A DNA stretch of 35,630 nt from Planctomycetota bacterium (GTDB taxonomy: Bacteria; Planctomycetota; J132), in the NCBI GenBank assembly GCA_003694635.1, contig RFKQ01000119.1, positions 1 to 35,630 on the forward strand, written 5' to 3'. The position numbers and the translations under genes were made by a program. This document shows positions 32,813-35,630 of this stretch, piece by piece. Under the pieces are notes generated by a model. It saw only the letters and a program-made list of their open reading frames with translations, made no database searches and had not been told where the DNA came from. The first letter of the stretch is position 1. Each line of letters starts with the position of its first letter.

Positions 32813-34570
32813 ATGGAGTCCACTCCCCCCATGGCCCTCAATCTATACCAACATACCCTAACCAAATTTCAACACAAACTCCTAGAAAAAGAGCTCCTCT
32901 CCAACAAAGAACTCCAAGAATGCCTCAAAATCCACTGGGAAACCGGCAAAACCTTAGACCAAGTCATCCGCGAGAGCGGATACTGTTCCGAAATCGACCT
33001 AATCCACGTATTAGCCGAATGCTTTCAAATCCCCTTTTGGGCAAGATTAGAAGATATGGAAGTCCCCGAAGTTTTTATCCAAAAAGTCCCCATCCACCTA
33101 GCCCGCTCCTACTGCGTCGTCGCCATCGGGCAAGAAGGCAATACCTTCCAAGTCGCCACCTGCAGCCCCTTCGAAATCCACAAACTTGACGAAATCGCTA
33201 ACCTCCTCCAAGGGGACGTGGAACCGGTACTCTCCCCTAAAATCGAAATCTTCAACCTAATCAACCAACGCTACCCCCAATCTGTGGATAGAATTGACCA
33301 ACTCATCGGCGAACTGGACGAAGAAGGCGAAACCCCCGAGCTGGATGAAGAGCACGTCGATGTGATGGAACTCCATAACCAACCCCGGATCGTCAAAATC
33401 GTCAACTGGATCTTCTTCGATGCCGTGCGAATGCGAGCTAGCGATATCCACCTCCAACCCACCGAACGGGATGTCCAAGTGCGCTACCGCGTGGACGGAG
33501 TACTGCGCAATGTGGACACCATCCCCAAAGCTATGCAAGAGGCTGTGATCAGCCGCATCAAAGTTATGGGAAAAATGGATATCGCCGAAAAACGTCTACC
33601 CCAAGACGGTAGAACCACCATCATGCGCGGCGATACCAAAATCGATATCCGAATCTCCTCCGTCCCTACCTCCCACGGAGAACGCCTAGTGATGCGAATC
33701 TTGGTGATCAATCAAGCCAATGAAAAACTATACCAAGACTTCAATCAGCTTGGCCTTTCCAAAGAACATGAAAAACTTCTCAGCCACCTGATCACCCGGC
33801 CAAACGGAATTATTTTTGTCACTGGCCCCACCGGTAGCGGAAAAACCACCACCCTTTACTCCATCCTCAACCGCCTCAACTCAAAGGAAAAAAATATCAT
33901 TACCATCGAAGACCCCATAGAATACCACCTACCAGGCATTAGCCAAATCCAAGTTTCCACCAAAAAAGGTCTAACCTTCGCCGCCGGCCTAAAAAGCCTA
34001 CTACGCCAAGATCCCGATATTATGATGGTGGGCGAGGTTCGAGACGAGGAAACCGCCCGCATTGCCATACAATCCGCCCTCACCGGCCACCTGGTCTTCT
34101 CCACTCTCCACACCAACGACTCCGCCGGTGCCATCACCCGAATGCTGGATATCGGCATCGAACCCTATCTAGTGGCCTCTTCTGTGATCGCTGTGGTGGC
34201 TCAACGCCTAGTGCGACGGATTTGCGAAAACTGCCGAGGGGAATATGTCCCATCCGAAGAAGAACTGGAAGCTCTCCAAATCTCCGTCGAACAACTTCCC
34301 CACGGTGTACTCTGGAAAGGCATGGGAAAAGGCTGCGCCCAATGCTGGGGAACCGGATACTTCGAACGCACCGCTATCTACGAAATCCTAGAAGTCGACC
34401 ACTCCATCCGAGAGCTCATCACCCAACGAGCTAGTGCTGCTAAAATCAAAGAACATGCCATCCAAGAAAAAGGTCTAAAAACTCTGCGAATGGACGGTAT
34501 CGCTAAAATCTTTGACCGTCTAACCACCATCGAAGAAGTGGTCAAAGTCACCGCCATGGATATCCGATAA
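32813..34570 (+). CDS. gspE: Type II secretion/type IV pilus assembly ATPase GspE/PilB
   Basis: This 585-residue protein has an MshEN-type N-terminal domain (about 10-165) whose first motif lacks the RLG of c-di-GMP binders. The ATPase core has Walker A GPTGSGKTTTLYS near residue 338, IEDPIEYHLPG, Walker B PDIMMVGEVRDEETA near 400-415, the LVFSTLHTNDSAGAITR His box, and a Cys4 zinc site (CENC near 472, CAQC near 509). It drives assembly of a pseudopilus or pilus from the cytoplasmic face. No good ribosome-binding site precedes ATG 32813; ATG 32831 with GGAG 12 bases upstream is a credible alternative. With gspD it forms the only secretion genes in the window. Confidence 0.93.
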   Translation: MESTPPMALNLYQHTLTKFQHKLLEKELLSNKELQECLKIHWETGKTLDQVIRESGYCSEIDLIHVLAECFQIPFWARLEDMEVPEVFIQKVPIHLARSYCVVAIGQEGNTFQVATCSPFEIHKLDEIANLLQGDVEPVLSPKIEIFNLINQRYPQSVDRIDQLIGELDEEGETPELDEEHVDVMELHNQPRIVKIVNWIFFDAVRMRASDIHLQPTERDVQVRYRVDGVLRNVDTIPKAMQEAVISRIKVMGKMDIAEKRLPQDGRTTIMRGDTKIDIRISSVPTSHGERLVMRILVINQANEKLYQDFNQLGLSKEHEKLLSHLITRPNGIIFVTGPTGSGKTTTLYSILNRLNSKEKNIITIEDPIEYHLPGISQIQVSTKKGLTFAAGLKSLLRQDPDIMMVGEVRDEETARIAIQSALTGHLVFSTLHTNDSAGAITRMLDIGIEPYLVASSVIAVVAQRLVRRICENCRGEYVPSEEELEALQISVEQLPHGVLWKGMGKGCAQCWGTGYFERTAIYEILEVDHSIRELITQRASAAKIKEHAIQEKGLKTLRMDGIAKIFDRLTTIEEVVKVTAMDIR

Positions 34571-34665
34571 CTTCTTCCCATTTTTCTTCTCTACTGCTGC
34601 AGATTAACGTACCTCCTTCTGCTACAGGGTTCTCACCGTTTGGGAGAAGGGAGAAATTCCTTCCT

Positions 34666-35630
34666 CTAATCTCTTTTTTCCATTGGGGGGTAATTTTTAG
34701 GTTTTTTGGAGGAGTTTAAAAATTTTTTTGCCCAAGATTTCCACAGCAGGATGGATTTTTCGCGTATGGGTTTAGGGGCATTGGTGTAGAAGTAGAAGGA
34801 CTTTCCTGTGCGGATCTGCAGGAATTGGTGGGCTTTCCAGCGCACATAGGGGTCGGGGCTTTGGAGAAGTTGGATGAGGTAGAGGTTCGTCTGGGGGAGA
34901 GGGTGCCGTCCAAGGATTTCGAGGGCGAGTTGTTGGATGTGGGGAGTCTGGGATTGGACGACGAGGTAGAGGATTTTTGGGGCGTTTGGATGGGGATTGT
35001 AGCCGAGGGTAGGGAGGATGTTAGCTGCGAATTGAGGGTTGCTAAGGCTTTGAAGGAGGTAAGGGAGGAAGGGGGAATAGGGGTTTTGGGCCATGGATCG
35101 AAGGGTAGCGAGTTGGACGGTTGGCTGGGGGGAGAGGTGGAGTTGGAGGAGTAGAGGGATGGAGATGGAGGGTGGAGCGGTTTGGAGTTGGATGGCGAGG
35201 GCTTCTTGTAGAGGAGAATTGGAGGGGTGGCTAAGCAGTTGGAGGGGGGGAGAGCAGGCGGGGAGGGGGTTTTGGGTGAGGAATTGGAGGGCGAGTTGAG
35301 GTTGGTAGGGGAGTGGGCTTTGAAGGAGGGCGAGTAGAATTTGAGGAAAGTAGAATGGTTGGGGAGTAGATGGGTGTTGTGGGTGAGGGGTGGAGGTTGG
35401 GGGAGGGAGTGAGGAGAGGTTGAGTTTGAGGGTTTGAGGGAGTTGGAGTTGGTATTTTTGGTTGAGAGCGAGGGTGAGGGTGGCGCCGGGGTAAAAGATA
35501 GGATGTAGAAGGGGGTCGAGGAAGGGGGTGAGGAGTGTTTTTCTATCACCCTTTTGGCAGAAGTTGGGTAGAGAGGAGAGGGCAAGGAGGTGGATTTTTT
35601 TCGGACTAAGGGGTTGGAACGGGGGGGAGA
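34666..35630 (-). CDS. HEAT-repeat-like protein (partial, N-terminus beyond right edge)
   Basis: One minus-strand frame is open without a stop from the right edge to the TAA at 34666, giving at least 321 residues and no start inside the window; an internal ATG at 35094 is only a Met in the middle. The product has repeated amphipathic helix pairs, for example ILYLVVQSQTPHIQQLALEI and LYLIQLLQSPDPYVRWKAHQ, typical of HEAT/armadillo scaffolds. A competing frame at 34716-35585 is longer on paper but encodes only Ser/Pro/Thr low complexity. Composition of the protein is dominated by Leu, Pro and Gln. It converges with gspE, 95 bases between stops. Function unknown. Confidence 0.65.
   Translation of the reverse strand, partial: SPPFQPLSPKKIHLLALSSLPNFCQKGDRKTLLTPFLDPLLHPIFYPGATLTLALNQKYQLQLPQTLKLNLSSLPPPTSTPHPQHPSTPQPFYFPQILLALLQSPLPYQPQLALQFLTQNPLPACSPPLQLLSHPSNSPLQEALAIQLQTAPPSISIPLLLQLHLSPQPTVQLATLRSMAQNPYSPFLPYLLQSLSNPQFAANILPTLGYNPHPNAPKILYLVVQSQTPHIQQLALEILGRHPLPQTNLYLIQLLQSPDPYVRWKAHQFLQIRTGKSFYFYTNAPKPIREKSILLWKSWAKKFLNSSKKPKNYPPMEKRD

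Noticed and set aside
34716-35585. 289-aa minus-strand frame rich in Ser, Pro and Thr
   Set aside because: Low-complexity shadow of the HEAT-like frame; no ribosome-binding site at its start and no fold-like pattern.

Overview
This 35.6-kb window is bacterial chromosomal DNA with densely packed genes, mostly on the + strand, and no rRNA, tRNA, CRISPR array, transposase or phage gene that I can recognise. The mix of genes suggests a Gram-negative (diderm), possibly Planctomycetota/PVC-like or deltaproteobacterium-like lineage: a very large serine/threonine kinase with HEAT repeats, PATAN (DUF4388) response regulators, CheX-like phosphatases, an orphan DctP-type protein, a 2,251-residue TPR/PQQ-propeller protein, a MoxR ATPase, and type II secretion GspD and GspE. 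This placement rests on gene content only and is tentative.

Layout. Positions 1-1240 (minus strand) hold a small operon: an unrecognised gene, a DUF2227 putative metal-binding membrane protein, and the start of a PLP-dependent ACC-deaminase/D-cysteine-desulfhydrase-like enzyme that runs off the left edge. Positions 1547-9618 (+) hold five consecutive signalling genes: a pseudo-receiver/PATAN/kinase/HEAT protein, a MshEN (GspE N-terminal-like) protein with an acidic repeat tail, a stand-alone CheX, a degenerate receiver fused to CheX, and an intact receiver-PATAN regulator. An orphan DctP protein follows. Positions 11015-11764 (-) encode a pseudouridine synthase, divergent from two envelope proteins and a UPF1-like helicase (11911-16173). 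MoxR and the giant TPR/PQQ protein occupy 16334-24153. Positions 24286-28604 hold a DUF4392 (D-glutamate cyclase-like) protein, an ArnT-like glycosyltransferase, exonuclease III and a SAM hydrolase (DUF62). Two membrane-anchored unknowns and a YhhN-family protein lie at 28658-30474. gspD and gspE fill 30678-34570, and an edge-truncated HEAT-like gene converges on them from the right.

How the genes may work together. The most coherent block is 1547-9618. Three features recur in it: receivers with Glu in place of the phospho-accepting Asp, PATAN domains, and CheX phosphatase folds. A predicted c-di-GMP-binding MshEN protein sits among them. In cyanobacteria, PATAN-receiver proteins bind the pilus ATPase PilB, and a PilB/GspE-type ATPase is present about 25 kb away here. 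I therefore propose, as inference, a phospho-signalling hub that controls a surface secretion or motility machine.

The other strong signal is compositional. The + strand switches between GT-rich and AC-rich states in a sawtooth. It drifts gradually from GT to AC inside the genes at 17.4-24.1 kb and 25.3-27.0 kb, and jumps abruptly back at about 24.16 kb and 34.6 kb. The bias follows position rather than gene orientation. A modular hairpin repeat sits at the 24.16-kb jump, with an inverted relative between gspD and gspE.
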